A stretch of DNA of 33,504 bases from Burkholderiales bacterium (GCA_003152055.1 PLZH01000098.1:1-33504), one strand, 5' to 3'. Positions 18,858 through 28,139 are shown, counted from the first letter of the stretch. Made by a program: numbers and translations. Notes: a model not told the origin generated them from the letters alone.

Positions 18858-19739
18858 TTGAGGGCGCTGGCGCTGGAAGGTGCCGGCACGACGCAGCCCG
18901 TCGGGCCGGCAAGAAGGAAGCGCCTGTCGCCGTGGCAGGTGTGGGCGCTGATCCTGGTCGCGCCCTACGTCCTCGTTTTCGCCGTCTTCGTTCTCTACCC
19001 GGTCGGCTACGGGCTCTGGCTGGCGCGCCACCCGGCGAGCTACGGCAGGCTTTTCGCTGATCCGATCTTCGCGCGATCGGTGGTCAACACGCTGGTCTTC
19101 CTGATCGTCGGCATCAACCTGAAGATGGCCGTCGCACTGTTTCTTTCCGGCTTCTTCGTCCACACGCGCTGGTGGATCCGCTGGCTCTCGCTGCTGTTCA
19201 TCCTGCCCTGGGCGGTGCCGTCGATCCCGACGATCCTGTCGTTTCGTTTCATGCTGAACCCGGAGTGGGGGATCATCAACACAACGATCTTTCGCCTTAC
19301 CGGCGCGGACGGGCCGAACTGGCTCAACAACCCGGAGCTCGCGCTGTCTCTCGCGATCCTCGTCCACATCTGGAAATCGCTGCCGTTCTGGACGCTGATC
19401 CTCGTTGCCGGTCGCATGGGAATTCCGGGCGAGATGTATGAAGCCGCCTCCGTTGACGGCGCGACGCGCTGGCAGAAGTTCAAGTACATCACGTGGCCTT
19501 CGCTGCAAACGCTTTACCTGACGTCGACGATCCTGTCGATGATCTGGACGCTCGGCGACTTCAACAGCGTCTACCTGTTGACCGGCGGCCAGCCGGCCGA
19601 TCAGACCCACGTCCTCGCGACCCTCGGCCTGCGCTATCTACGCCTCGACGAGGTCGATCTCTCGATGGCCTCGGTCGTCTGCGCGCTGCCTCTCGTGCTG
19701 CCGCTGGTCTGGTTCATGATGAAGCGGCTGTCGCGGTGA
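18858..19739 (+). CDS. ABC transporter permease, carbohydrate type (MalF-like); start uncertain
   Basis: YVLVFAVFVLYPVGYGLWLA; EMYEAASVDGATRWQKFKYITWPSL EAA loop. The in-frame ORF opens at 18825 inside the upstream gene; TTG 18858 is one candidate start. Confidence 0.9.
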   Translation: MRALALEGAGTTQPVGPARRKRLSPWQVWALILVAPYVLVFAVFVLYPVGYGLWLARHPASYGRLFADPIFARSVVNTLVFLIVGINLKMAVALFLSGFFVHTRWWIRWLSLLFILPWAVPSIPTILSFRFMLNPEWGIINTTIFRLTGADGPNWLNNPELALSLAILVHIWKSLPFWTLILVAGRMGIPGEMYEAASVDGATRWQKFKYITWPSLQTLYLTSTILSMIWTLGDFNSVYLLTGGQPADQTHVLATLGLRYLRLDEVDLSMASVVCALPLVLPLVWFMMKRLSR

Positions 19740-19749
19740 GGGGGGCACC

Positions 19750-20601
19750 ATGAGCGCGCTGACGGTGCGCAAGGTCACCGGCGAGGCCAAGCTGCTCTTG
19801 ATCGGCATTCCGGTCGCGATCTGGACGCTGCTGCCGATCTATCACCTGCTGCTCTTCGCGCTGTCGCCTCGAGGCGCCGCGGTCTCGGGCAAGCTCTGGC
19901 CCGACCATCCGACGCTGCAGAACTTCTCGATGGTCTTTCACGAGGAGCACCACTACCTGCGCGATTTCTGGCTGCAAATGTGGAACTCCGTGCTCATTGC
20001 GGTCGCGGTCGGCGCGATCACCCTCTTCATCGCCACCGCGGCCGCGTTCGCGATCAGCCGGCTGCGCGTCGCCGGCGGGCGCGCAATCATGAACCTCGCG
20101 CTGTTGACCTACTTCATTCCGGCGGCCTTTCTCGCCGTGCCCATGTACAAGACGATGAGCAGCTACGGGCTTCTCAACAGCCAGTGGTCTCTCATCCTGG
20201 CGATGGTGACGATCGCAACGCCGTATTCGATCTGGGTGCTGAAACAGGCCTCCGACAAGCTGCCATTCGAGCTCGACGAAGCTGCGCGTATCGACGGCGC
20301 CTCGCCGCTGCAGCTCTTTCGCCTCGTCTACCTGCCGCTCATGCTGCCGTCGCTGGTCGCCGTCGGCACCTATGCGCTGCTGCTCGCCTGGAACGAATAT
20401 CTCTATGCATTCCTGCTCCTCTCCGACGACAGGAGCACGACGCTCGGCGTCGCCCTCGGCAGCTTTCTTTCCGCGGATGATTCGCCATGGGAGTTGCTCA
20501 TGGCGACCGGTCTTCTCTATGCGTTGCCGCCGGCGGCGATCTACTACGCGTTCAAGCGCTACATGGTCGCGGGCCTCACGGCCGGCGCCGTGAAGAGCTG
20601 A
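19750..20601 (+). CDS. ABC transporter permease, carbohydrate type (MalG-like)
   Basis: MSALTVRKVTGEAKLLLIGIPVAIWTLLPIYHLLLFALSP; ELDEAARIDGASPLQLFRLVYLPLMLPSLVAV EAA loop. Confidence 0.92.
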   Translation: MSALTVRKVTGEAKLLLIGIPVAIWTLLPIYHLLLFALSPRGAAVSGKLWPDHPTLQNFSMVFHEEHHYLRDFWLQMWNSVLIAVAVGAITLFIATAAAFAISRLRVAGGRAIMNLALLTYFIPAAFLAVPMYKTMSSYGLLNSQWSLILAMVTIATPYSIWVLKQASDKLPFELDEAARIDGASPLQLFRLVYLPLMLPSLVAVGTYALLLAWNEYLYAFLLLSDDRSTTLGVALGSFLSADDSPWELLMATGLLYALPPAAIYYAFKRYMVAGLTAGAVKS

Positions 20602-20602
20602 A

Positions 20603-20692
20603 GAATGAAGAGCCCCCACGCTCACGTTCGTTCGCTGCCCACCGAGGCGGCGCAGGCCTGCCTTGCGGCGGCCCGGCGAGAGGCCTGACGTG
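20603..20692 (+). repeat. Burkholderiales-type dispersed intergenic repeat (REP-like), diverged copy
   Basis: GAGCCCCCACGCTCACGTTCGTTCGCTGCCCACCGAGGCGGCGCAGGCCTGCCTTGCGGCGGCCCGGCGAGAGGCCTGA matches the remembered pattern CCCCCACGCT..TTCGCTCGCTGCCCCCCGAGGGGGC..GCCTTGGGGCGGCCCGGCG. Confidence 0.6.
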
Positions 20693-21766
20693 GCATCGGT
20701 CTCGTTTTGCAATGTCGAAAAGACCTTCGGCGCGGTCAAGGTCATCCATGGCATCGGCTTCGACATCGCCGATGGCGAGTTCACGGTGCTGGTCGGCCCT
20801 TCGGGCTGCGGCAAGTCGACGCTGCTGCGCATGCTTGCCGGGCTCGAGGAGATCAGCGGCGGCACGATCGCCATCGACGGCCAGGTCGTCAACGACGTCG
20901 AGTCCAAGGACCGCGACATCGCCATGGTGTTCCAGAGCTATGCGCTCTATCCGCACATGACGGTGGCCGACAACATGGGCTTCAGCCTCAAGCTGCGCAA
21001 GGCCGACCCGAAGCTGACGGCCGAGCGGGTCGACCAGGCGGCGACGATTCTCAATCTCGGCCCGTACCTGCAGCGGTTCCCGCGCGAGCTGTCGGGCGGC
21101 CAGCGCCAGCGCGTCGCCATGGGTCGGGCGATCGTCCGCGACCCGAAGGTCTTTCTCTTCGACGAGCCGCTTTCGAACCTCGACGCCAAGCTGCGCGTCG
21201 CCATGCGCGCCGAAATCAAGGCATTGCACCAGCGCCTGAAGACGACGACGGTCTACGTCACCCACGACCAGGTTGAAGCGATGACGATGGCCGATCGCAT
21301 CATCGTCATGCAGGACGGCCGCATCGAGCAGATCGGCACGCCGCTCGAACTCTACGACCGGCCTTCGAATCTCTTTGTCGCCCAGTTCATCGGCTCGCCG
21401 GCCATGAACGTCGTCGCGGGTACCTTGCGTCGCGGCGCCGATGCCGCCTGGGTCGAGGCCGAGGGCGGCGTGCGCTGGCCCCTGGCGGCATCGGCGCCGG
21501 GAAGCGATGGCCAGGCCGTGGCCTACGGCATTCGGCCCGAAGACCTCGATTTGCGCAGCGGCCCTGGCTCGGTGCCGGCAGAAGTCATCGTCGTCGAGCC
21601 GACCGGCGCGGCGACCGAGCTGCTCGTTCGCGCCGGCGACGCGCAGATCATCGTCGTCGTCCACGGCCGCACGGGCGCGCGCCCGGGTGAAGCGATCGCG
21701 CTCGAGGTCGACGCGGCGGCCGTTCATCTCTTCGACCCCGGGACCGGCGCGACGCTGGACGCCTGA
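20690..21766 (+). CDS. ABC transporter ATP-binding protein (UgpC/MalK-like)
   Basis: [77 protein letters not shown] domain. GTG 20690 is preferred over TTG 20663, which lies inside the repeat. Confidence 0.93.
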   Translation: MASVSFCNVEKTFGAVKVIHGIGFDIADGEFTVLVGPSGCGKSTLLRMLAGLEEISGGTIAIDGQVVNDVESKDRDIAMVFQSYALYPHMTVADNMGFSLKLRKADPKLTAERVDQAATILNLGPYLQRFPRELSGGQRQRVAMGRAIVRDPKVFLFDEPLSNLDAKLRVAMRAEIKALHQRLKTTTVYVTHDQVEAMTMADRIIVMQDGRIEQIGTPLELYDRPSNLFVAQFIGSPAMNVVAGTLRRGADAAWVEAEGGVRWPLAASAPGSDGQAVAYGIRPEDLDLRSGPGSVPAEVIVVEPTGAATELLVRAGDAQIIVVVHGRTGARPGEAIALEVDAAAVHLFDPGTGATLDA

Positions 21767-21956
21767 TGAAAAGCTTGCTTACCGATGTCACCGTGAACGT
21801 TGCCACGGTCGGCGGCTCTCGGACGCCAGCCGGCGCCCTACACCTCCCGCGACGCGAGCCGATCTCCTAGGCTTCGGATACCGCTCGGCGGGCGCGCATC
21901 TCGCGTCGCCGCGAAGCGGTCGCAGCGTTGCGGCCGACGGGCCGCCGGGAGGTCGT

Positions 21957-22409
21957 ATGAAGCGTCTTGCTCTTGCTCTTGCCCTTGGGGCTTGCCTCCT
22001 CGCATTCCAAGGTTCCGGCATGGCTGCAGGCTCGATCTACTTCAGCGAGCCCTTGCCAGCAATGCAGAAGGTCTCGGCCGCTGCGGATTCGCGCGCCTAT
22101 CGGCTCGACGCAGCACGCTCCATCTACGAGGCCTACGCGCCGCGCATCTACAAGGGCCGACTGCCGCCGCTGATCCACGCCGTGGTCGTCGTCGAAACGA
22201 CCGTGGACGGCAGCGGGCGGCCGCGCGACGTTCACGTGGTGCGTGGTCCTTCGCACGCCCCTGACGTGACCGAGGCCGTGGTCCAGATGATCCGTCGCGT
22301 CAGCCTGCCGGCAACGGCCAACGCAGCGGGGTTCAAGTTCACCGAAATCTGGCTCGTCACCAAGGACGGGCGCTTTCAGCTCGACGCCTTGACTGAGGGG
22401 CAAAACTAG
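21957..22409 (+). CDS. secreted TonB C-terminal-like protein
   Basis: Signal peptide MKRLALALALGACLLAFQGSGMAAG; PPLIHAVVVVETTVDGSGRPRDVHVVRGPSHAPDVTEAVVQMIRRVSLPATANAAGFKFTEIWLVTKDGRFQL resembles TonB_C-type folds. Confidence 0.7.
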   Translation: MKRLALALALGACLLAFQGSGMAAGSIYFSEPLPAMQKVSAAADSRAYRLDAARSIYEAYAPRIYKGRLPPLIHAVVVVETTVDGSGRPRDVHVVRGPSHAPDVTEAVVQMIRRVSLPATANAAGFKFTEIWLVTKDGRFQLDALTEGQN

Positions 22410-22425
22410 CTAGGCCCCCAGCCGG

Positions 22426-23196
22426 CTACATCGCGGCGGTCAAGCCGCCGTCGACGTAGAGGATCTGCCCGCAGATGTAGCTCGCGGCGTCGGACGCGAG
22501 AAAGACGGCAGCGCCGGCCAGCTCATCGCAATCGCCCCAGCGGCCGGCCGGCGTGCGCTTGCGCAGCCACGTGTCGAACTCGGCGTCGGCCGAGAGCGCC
22601 GCTGTCAGATCGGTCTTGAAGTAGCCCGGCGCGACAGCGTTGACGCGGATGCCGAAAGGCGCCAGCTCGACGGCGAGGCCGCGTGTCAGCATCGCTAGGC
22701 CACCCTTGCTGACGGCATAGGTCAACGTCGTCGGCCGCGCCAGCGTCGACATCACCGAGCAGGTGTTGATGATGGCGCCGCGCCGCTTGCGCTTCATACC
22801 GGGCACGACGGCGCGTGCGGCGTAGAACGCGGCGTCGAGATTAGTCGCCATCACCGCCCGCCAGTCGTCGTCGCCGAGGCTTTCGATCGCGCCGCGCCGA
22901 GTCATGCCGGCGTTGTTGACGAGGATGTCGACGCTGCCGAGGCGTGCCTCGAGCGTGGCGATCGCGTCGGTTACGGCGGCAGAGTCGGTGACGTCGAAGG
23001 CGGCGATCTCGGCGCGCAGTCCGGCGGCGACGAGACCGGCTGCCGCGGCTTCGAGGCGCGCAGTCGTCCGGCCGTTGAGCACGACTGTCGCGCCGGCCTC
23101 GGCGAGTCCGCGGGCCATCGCCAGGCCGAGCCCCGACCCGCCGCCTGTGACCAGAGCGAGCCGGCCGTCGAGGCCGAACCGTTCGAGCGCTCTCAT
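22426..23196 (-). CDS. SDR family oxidoreductase (gluconate 5-dehydrogenase / 3-oxoacyl-ACP reductase-like)
   Basis: LALVTGGGSGLGLAMARGLAEAGA, VDILVNNAGMTRRG, YAVSKGGL, VNAVAPGYFKTDL, GQILYVDGGLTAAM. Confidence 0.92.
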   Translation of the reverse strand: MRALERFGLDGRLALVTGGGSGLGLAMARGLAEAGATVVLNGRTTARLEAAAAGLVAAGLRAEIAAFDVTDSAAVTDAIATLEARLGSVDILVNNAGMTRRGAIESLGDDDWRAVMATNLDAAFYAARAVVPGMKRKRRGAIINTCSVMSTLARPTTLTYAVSKGGLAMLTRGLAVELAPFGIRVNAVAPGYFKTDLTAALSADAEFDTWLRKRTPAGRWGDCDELAGAAVFLASDAASYICGQILYVDGGLTAAM

Positions 23197-24173
23197 CACG
23201 GCACCGGCGAGAGCAGGGGCCGACCAGCGAAATGCGCTTCGAGATTGCCGAAGGCGAGATCGGCCATGGCCCGGCGCGTCTGCCAGGTCGCGCTGCCGAC
23301 GTGCGGCGTGAGGACGACGTTGTCGAGGCCAAGGAGTTCTGCCGGAACGTTCGGTTCGTTCTCGAACACGTCGAGCCCGGCCCCGGCGATCGTGCCGCTC
23401 GTGAGCGCCTCGACGAGCGCTGCCTCGTCGACGACCGAGCCCCGCGCGACGTTGACAAGATAGCCGTCCTTGCCCAACGCGCGAAGAACCTTCGCATCGA
23501 TGAGCTTGCGCGTGCCGGCGCCGCCGGGCGTGATGACGACGAGGAAATCGACTTCGGCGGCGAGGGCAGCGGCGCTCGGGAAGTAGCGATAGCTGGCGCC
23601 CGGCTTCTCGCTTCTCGCCGTGTATGCGATCGACATGTCGAAGGCCTCGGCGCGCTTCGCGATCGCCATGCCGATGCGGCCGAGACCGACGATGCCGAGC
23701 CGTGCTCCGCTCACCTTGCGCGCCAGCGGCATCGGCCCGGCCGACCACTTGCCTTCGCGCACGTAGCGATCGGCCTGGGGGATGCGCCGCGCGACCGCTA
23801 GAACGAGGCCGAGCGCGAGATCGGCGACCTCGTCGTTGAGCACGTTGGGCGTGTTCGTGACGGCGATGCCGCGCTCGCGTGCCGCGGCGACGTCGATGCC
23901 GTCGTAGCCGACGCCGAAGACCGAAATCATCTCGAGCGCTGGCAACTGCGCCATCATCTCTCGGGTCACCTTCGATTCGCCGCTCGCCGCGATCGCGCGC
24001 ACGCGCGGCGCGATCGCCGCGAACGCCGCCGGTTCGCCCTGATGCACACGGTCGTGAACATGAAACGCACCGTGCAAGGCTTCCATCATCGGCGGCCAGA
24101 GGCGGGCGACGACGAGGACGTCGGGCCGTTCGGCGGAATGCGCGGCGGCCGTGCCGGCAGCGGGTGAGGTCAT
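23196..24173 (-). CDS. D-2-hydroxyacid dehydrogenase (hydroxypyruvate/glyoxylate reductase-like)
   Basis: ISVFGVGYDGIDVAAARERGIAVTNTPNVLNDEVADLALGL, LGIVGLGRIGMAIAKRAEAF, LVNVARGSVVDEAALVEAL, VLTPHVGSAT. Confidence 0.94.
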   Translation of the reverse strand: MTSPAAGTAAAHSAERPDVLVVARLWPPMMEALHGAFHVHDRVHQGEPAAFAAIAPRVRAIAASGESKVTREMMAQLPALEMISVFGVGYDGIDVAAARERGIAVTNTPNVLNDEVADLALGLVLAVARRIPQADRYVREGKWSAGPMPLARKVSGARLGIVGLGRIGMAIAKRAEAFDMSIAYTARSEKPGASYRYFPSAAALAAEVDFLVVITPGGAGTRKLIDAKVLRALGKDGYLVNVARGSVVDEAALVEALTSGTIAGAGLDVFENEPNVPAELLGLDNVVLTPHVGSATWQTRRAMADLAFGNLEAHFAGRPLLSPVP

Positions 24174-24193
24174 CGCAACATCCTTCGCAATAT

Positions 24194-24916
24194 TCAGTGC
24201 ACGGCGGCGAACCGGTCGCCGCGCAGCCGCGCGGGGATCCGTTTCGTGTCGAAGAGGCGGATCTCGAGGCTCGTGCGATCGTGCTGCATTGCCGGCGCCA
24301 CGTATGTATGGTGCAGCACACCGCCGCCAAACACCAGGCAGTCGCCGGGCGCCAAGACCGGTCGCTGGAAATCCGATTCGTGGTGAGCGGCGCGAATCGC
24401 CTCCTCGTTCAGCGCCTTCGGCGGCAGCATGTCCGGCGTTTCCAAGGCGATGAGTTCGAGTCCGGGCGCTGCGGCGCCGCAAGGCGTCAGCGCGATCCAG
24501 CAGGTCACCATCGCGAGCAAGCCGTTCGCTCGTGGCGGCATCGCCTCGCCGAGAAAGTCGAAGCCGAGGGCGCCGTCCTGGTGCCAGGCATGCGGCGCAT
24601 GGCTGGGCGGATAGCGCGACGGCGCATATTGGCGGCGAATCCAGCACTGATCGATGTCGCAGGCGAGCGCGTTGCCGAGACGACTTCTGCAGAAGGCGCC
24701 GGCCTCGCCGCGCAGCAGCGCGGCCGCGATCACCGCCGCATCGAGGCAAGGAACCGCGGCCAGACGCAAGGACGAGCTGTGCACGTTGAACCTGTCATCG
24801 TCACTGCCCGCGCCACGGCACTGCCAGGCCGGATGCGTGTCGATCGCCTCGAGCCACGTCGCCGTGGTCGCCGCATCGATCGTGCCGCGAACGAGCGCCA
24901 CCGGCGCGTCGACCAT
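24194..24916 (-). CDS. phytanoyl-CoA dioxygenase (PhyH)-like Fe(II)/2-oxoglutarate oxygenase
   Basis: HAWHQDGALGFDF (HxD facial-triad pair), CLVFGGGVLHHTYVAPAMQHDRTSLEIRLF (distal His and Arg). Start MVDAPVALVRGTID at 24916. Confidence 0.75.
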   Translation of the reverse strand: MVDAPVALVRGTIDAATTATWLEAIDTHPAWQCRGAGSDDDRFNVHSSSLRLAAVPCLDAAVIAAALLRGEAGAFCRSRLGNALACDIDQCWIRRQYAPSRYPPSHAPHAWHQDGALGFDFLGEAMPPRANGLLAMVTCWIALTPCGAAAPGLELIALETPDMLPPKALNEEAIRAAHHESDFQRPVLAPGDCLVFGGGVLHHTYVAPAMQHDRTSLEIRLFDTKRIPARLRGDRFAAVH

Positions 24917-26625
24917 CACATGCCGACGTAGTTCGGCCCACCGCCGCCTTCGGGCGTGACCCAGACGATGTTCTGCGTCGGGTCCTTGATATCGCAGGTC
25001 TTGCAATGGACGCAGTTCTGCGCGTTGATCTGCAGCCGCTCGGTGCCACCGTCGTTCACGAACTCGTAGACGCCTGCCGGGCAGTAGCGGCTCTCGGGCC
25101 CGGCGAATTTCGCGAGGTTGATGTGCACCGGGACGCTCGGGTCTTTCAAGGTCAGGTGCGCCGGCTGGTTCTCGGCGTGGTTCGTGTTGCTGACGAAGAC
25201 GCTCGAAAGGCGGTCGAACGTGATCTTCCCGTCAGGCTTCGGGTAGGCGATCTTCTCGCACTCGGCGGCCGGCCTGAGGTAGAGGTGATCCGCCTTGGCG
25301 CGATGCAGCGTCCACGGAGGCGCCTTGAAGCCGAGCTTGGGCAGCAGCCATTGCTCGATGCCCGTCATCAGGGTCGCCATCGCGCGGCCCTTCTTGAACC
25401 ATTGCTTGAAGTTGCGCGCCTTGTCGAGCTCGGCGTGGAGCCAGCTCTTCTCGAAGGCCGCCGGATAGGCCGAAAGTTCATCGTGATGGCGGCCGGCGAC
25501 GATGGCATCGAAGGCGGCTTCGGCCGCCAGCATGCCGGTCTTGAGCGCGCCATGGCTGCCCTTTATGCGGCTGGCGTTGAGATAGCCCGCTTCGCAGCCG
25601 ACGAAGGCGCCGCCGGGGAACACCGTCTTCGGCAGGCTGAGAATGCCGCCGGCCGTGATGGCGCGGGCGCCGTAGCCGAGGCGCTTGGCGCCTTCGAGAG
25701 TCTGCCTGATCTCGGGGTGCAGTTTCCAGCGCTGGAATTCCTCGAAGGGACTCAGGTAGGGGTTGCTGTAGTCGAGACCGACGACGAAGCCCAGCTCGAC
25801 CTGGTTATGGTCGAGGTGATAGAGAAACGAACCGCCGTAGGTCGCCGCATCGAGAGGCCAGCCGGCGGTGTGGATGACGAGCCCAGGCTGCGCCTTCGCC
25901 GGCTCGACTTCCCAGAGCTCCTTCAGGCCGATGCCGTAACTCTGCGGGTCCTTGCCCGCGTCGAGCTTGAAACGAGCGATGAGCTGGCGGCCGAGACTGC
26001 CGCGCGAGCCCTCGGCGAAGATCGTGTACTTGGCGTGCAGCTCCATGCCGAGCTGGAAGTCGGCAGTCGGCTCGCCGTTCTTGCCGATGCCGAGATTGCC
26101 GGTCGCCACGCCCTTGACGGCGCCGCCTTCGTCGTAGAGAACCTCAGCGGCGGGAAAGCCCGCGAAAATCTCGACGCCGAGCGCTTCGGCCTGCGCGGCC
26201 AGCCACTTCACGAGGTTGCCCAGGCTGATGACGTAGTTGCCGTGGTTCTTGAAGCAGTCGGGCAGGAAGAACGCCGGCGTCGCGCGAGCGCCGGTCTCGC
26301 TGAGGAAAAGGAAGCGGTCGGCCGTGACGAGCTGGTGGAGCGGCGCGCCGTCTTCCTTCCACTTCGGCAGCAGCTCGTCGATCGCGCGCGGATCCATGAT
26401 CGCGCCGGAGAGGATGTGCGCGCCGGGCTCGGAGCCTTTCTCGAGAACGACGACGGAAATTTCCTTCGAGTGCTCCGTCGCAAGCTGCTTCAGGCGGATC
26501 GCCGTGGCCAGGCCGGCGGGGCCGGCGCCGACGACGGCGATGTCGTACTCCATCGCTTCGCGCGGCCCGTATCTGGCCAGGATCTCTTCGGAGGTCATCG
26601 TTGTTCTCTTGGCTACACTCGCCAC
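24916..26625 (-). CDS. electron transfer flavoprotein-ubiquinone oxidoreductase
   Basis: YDIAVVGAGPAGLATAIRLKQLA, EKGSEPGAHILSGAIMDPRAIDELLP, GCEAGYLNASRIKGSHGALKTGMLAAEA, C-terminal 4Fe-4S NCVHCKTCDIKDPTQNIVWVTPEGGGGPNYVGM. Confidence 0.96.
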   Translation of the reverse strand: MASVAKRTTMTSEEILARYGPREAMEYDIAVVGAGPAGLATAIRLKQLATEHSKEISVVVLEKGSEPGAHILSGAIMDPRAIDELLPKWKEDGAPLHQLVTADRFLFLSETGARATPAFFLPDCFKNHGNYVISLGNLVKWLAAQAEALGVEIFAGFPAAEVLYDEGGAVKGVATGNLGIGKNGEPTADFQLGMELHAKYTIFAEGSRGSLGRQLIARFKLDAGKDPQSYGIGLKELWEVEPAKAQPGLVIHTAGWPLDAATYGGSFLYHLDHNQVELGFVVGLDYSNPYLSPFEEFQRWKLHPEIRQTLEGAKRLGYGARAITAGGILSLPKTVFPGGAFVGCEAGYLNASRIKGSHGALKTGMLAAEAAFDAIVAGRHHDELSAYPAAFEKSWLHAELDKARNFKQWFKKGRAMATLMTGIEQWLLPKLGFKAPPWTLHRAKADHLYLRPAAECEKIAYPKPDGKITFDRLSSVFVSNTNHAENQPAHLTLKDPSVPVHINLAKFAGPESRYCPAGVYEFVNDGGTERLQINAQNCVHCKTCDIKDPTQNIVWVTPEGGGGPNYVGM

Positions 26626-26651
26626 CGATTCTACGAAAGCAGCCTGACCTC

Positions 26652-27434
26652 ATGAGCTACACCATCGATCTGTCGGGCCGCGTCGCTCTTGTCACCGGCG
26701 CATCGAGCGGCCTCGGCGCCCAGTTCGCTCGGGTACTGGCCCGCGCCGGCGCCGGCGTCGCGCTCGCCGGGCGGCGCGTCGAGAGGCTAAAGAGCCTGCG
26801 CGCCGAGATCGAGGCCGAGGGTGGCGACGCGCACATCGTGCCGCTCGACGTCACCGATCACGACGGCATCAAGTCCGCGGTGGCGCACACCGAGACCGAC
26901 GTCGGAACGATCGACATCCTGATCAACAATTCGGGCGTCGCTACGACGCAGAAGCTCGTCGACGTGACGCCGGAAGACTTCGACTACATCTTCGACGTCA
27001 ACGTCCGCGGCGCCTTCTTCGTCGCCCAGGAAGTCGGCAAGCGCATGATCGCCCGCGCCCAGGGTGCGGCACCGGGTACGTTCACGGGCGGGCGCATCGT
27101 CAACATCGCATCGGTGGCGGGGCTGCGGGTGCTCGGACGCATCGGCGCCTACGCGATCAGCAAGGCCGCGGTGGTCCACATGACGAAGGCGATGGCGCTC
27201 GAATGGGGCCGCTTCGGCATCAACGTCAACGCGATCTGCCCCGGCTACATCGATACCGAGATCAACCATCACCAGTGGCAGACCGACTTCGGCCGGAAGT
27301 TCATCGAAAGCATGCCGCGCAAGCGCATCGGCAGCCCGGCAGATCTCGACGCCGTGCTCATGATGCTTTGCGCCAACGAGAGCCACTTCGTCAACGGCGC
27401 CGTGATCCAGGCCGATGACGGTTTCGGGCTCTGA
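26652..27434 (+). CDS. SDR family oxidoreductase (FabG-like)
   Basis: VALVTGASSGLGAQFARVLARAGAGV, IDILINNSGVA, YAISKAAVVHMTKAMALEWG, NAICPGYIDTEIN. Confidence 0.94.
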   Translation: MSYTIDLSGRVALVTGASSGLGAQFARVLARAGAGVALAGRRVERLKSLRAEIEAEGGDAHIVPLDVTDHDGIKSAVAHTETDVGTIDILINNSGVATTQKLVDVTPEDFDYIFDVNVRGAFFVAQEVGKRMIARAQGAAPGTFTGGRIVNIASVAGLRVLGRIGAYAISKAAVVHMTKAMALEWGRFGINVNAICPGYIDTEINHHQWQTDFGRKFIESMPRKRIGSPADLDAVLMMLCANESHFVNGAVIQADDGFGL

Positions 27435-28116
27435 CGCGCGCGTGCATGCGAAGGTGAGGCCGCTCTCGCCACTCGAGACGCGCGTGCTCGGCGTGCTGGT
27501 CGAAAAGGCCCATACCGTTCCCGACAGCTATCCGCTCTCGCTCAACTCGTTGACGCTCGGCTGTAACCAGAAGACGGCGCGAGACCCGGTGATCTCGGTC
27601 GGCGAAGGCGAGGTGCAGACCGCCGTCGATGCGCTCAGGCTTCTTTCGCTCGCCTTCGAGTCGAGCGGCTCGCGCGTCGCGCGCTTCGAGCACAACATGG
27701 GCCGGGCGCTGGCGCTGCCTTCGCAATCGGTGGCGCTGCTCGCAGTGCTGATGCTGCGCGGCCCGCAAACCACTCCCGAGCTGCGCGCCAACAGCGAGAG
27801 GCTGCACCGCTTCGCCGATCTGTCGGCCGTCGAGGGCTTTCTCGAGGAGCTGGCGGCACGATCCGAAGACAAGGGCGGCCCGCTCGCCGTGAAGCTGCCG
27901 CGCGCGCCGGGCTCGCGCGAGGCGCGCTGGTCGCACCTGCTCTCGGGGCCGGTCGATACCTCGGCGCTTCCCGTCGCCAGCGACGGCGAGGTGTTCGTCG
28001 CCGCCGGAGAAATTGCGGCGCTGAAGGTGCGCCAGGCGAACGCCGAAGCCGAGATCGCGATACTTCGATCGCTTGTCGACCGTCTCTACGCCGAGCTCGG
28101 CGTTCCTCGGGTCTGA
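27415..28116 (+). CDS. YceH family protein (DUF480)
   Basis: LSPLETRVLGVLVEKAHTVPDSYPLSLNSLTLGCNQKTARDPV, VALLAVLMLRGPQTTPELRANSERLHRFADL. Confidence 0.93.
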   Translation: MTVSGSDARVHAKVRPLSPLETRVLGVLVEKAHTVPDSYPLSLNSLTLGCNQKTARDPVISVGEGEVQTAVDALRLLSLAFESSGSRVARFEHNMGRALALPSQSVALLAVLMLRGPQTTPELRANSERLHRFADLSAVEGFLEELAARSEDKGGPLAVKLPRAPGSREARWSHLLSGPVDTSALPVASDGEVFVAAGEIAALKVRQANAEAEIAILRSLVDRLYAELGVPRV

Positions 28117-28139
28117 ACCCCGGCCCGCCCGGCAACACC

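Noticed and set aside
17270-18889. 539-aa minus-strand ORF
   Set aside because: Antisense to the solute-binding protein gene; no recognisable domain and shadow-ORF composition.
20576-21727. 383-aa minus-strand ORF (and 15444-16385 minus, 12363-13439 minus)
   Set aside because: Shadow ORFs antisense to the ABC ATPase, acyl-CoA ligase and metY respectively.
25006-26655. 549-aa plus-strand ORF
   Set aside because: Antisense to ETF-QO, which has clear family motifs; composition mirrors the codon bias of the opposite strand.
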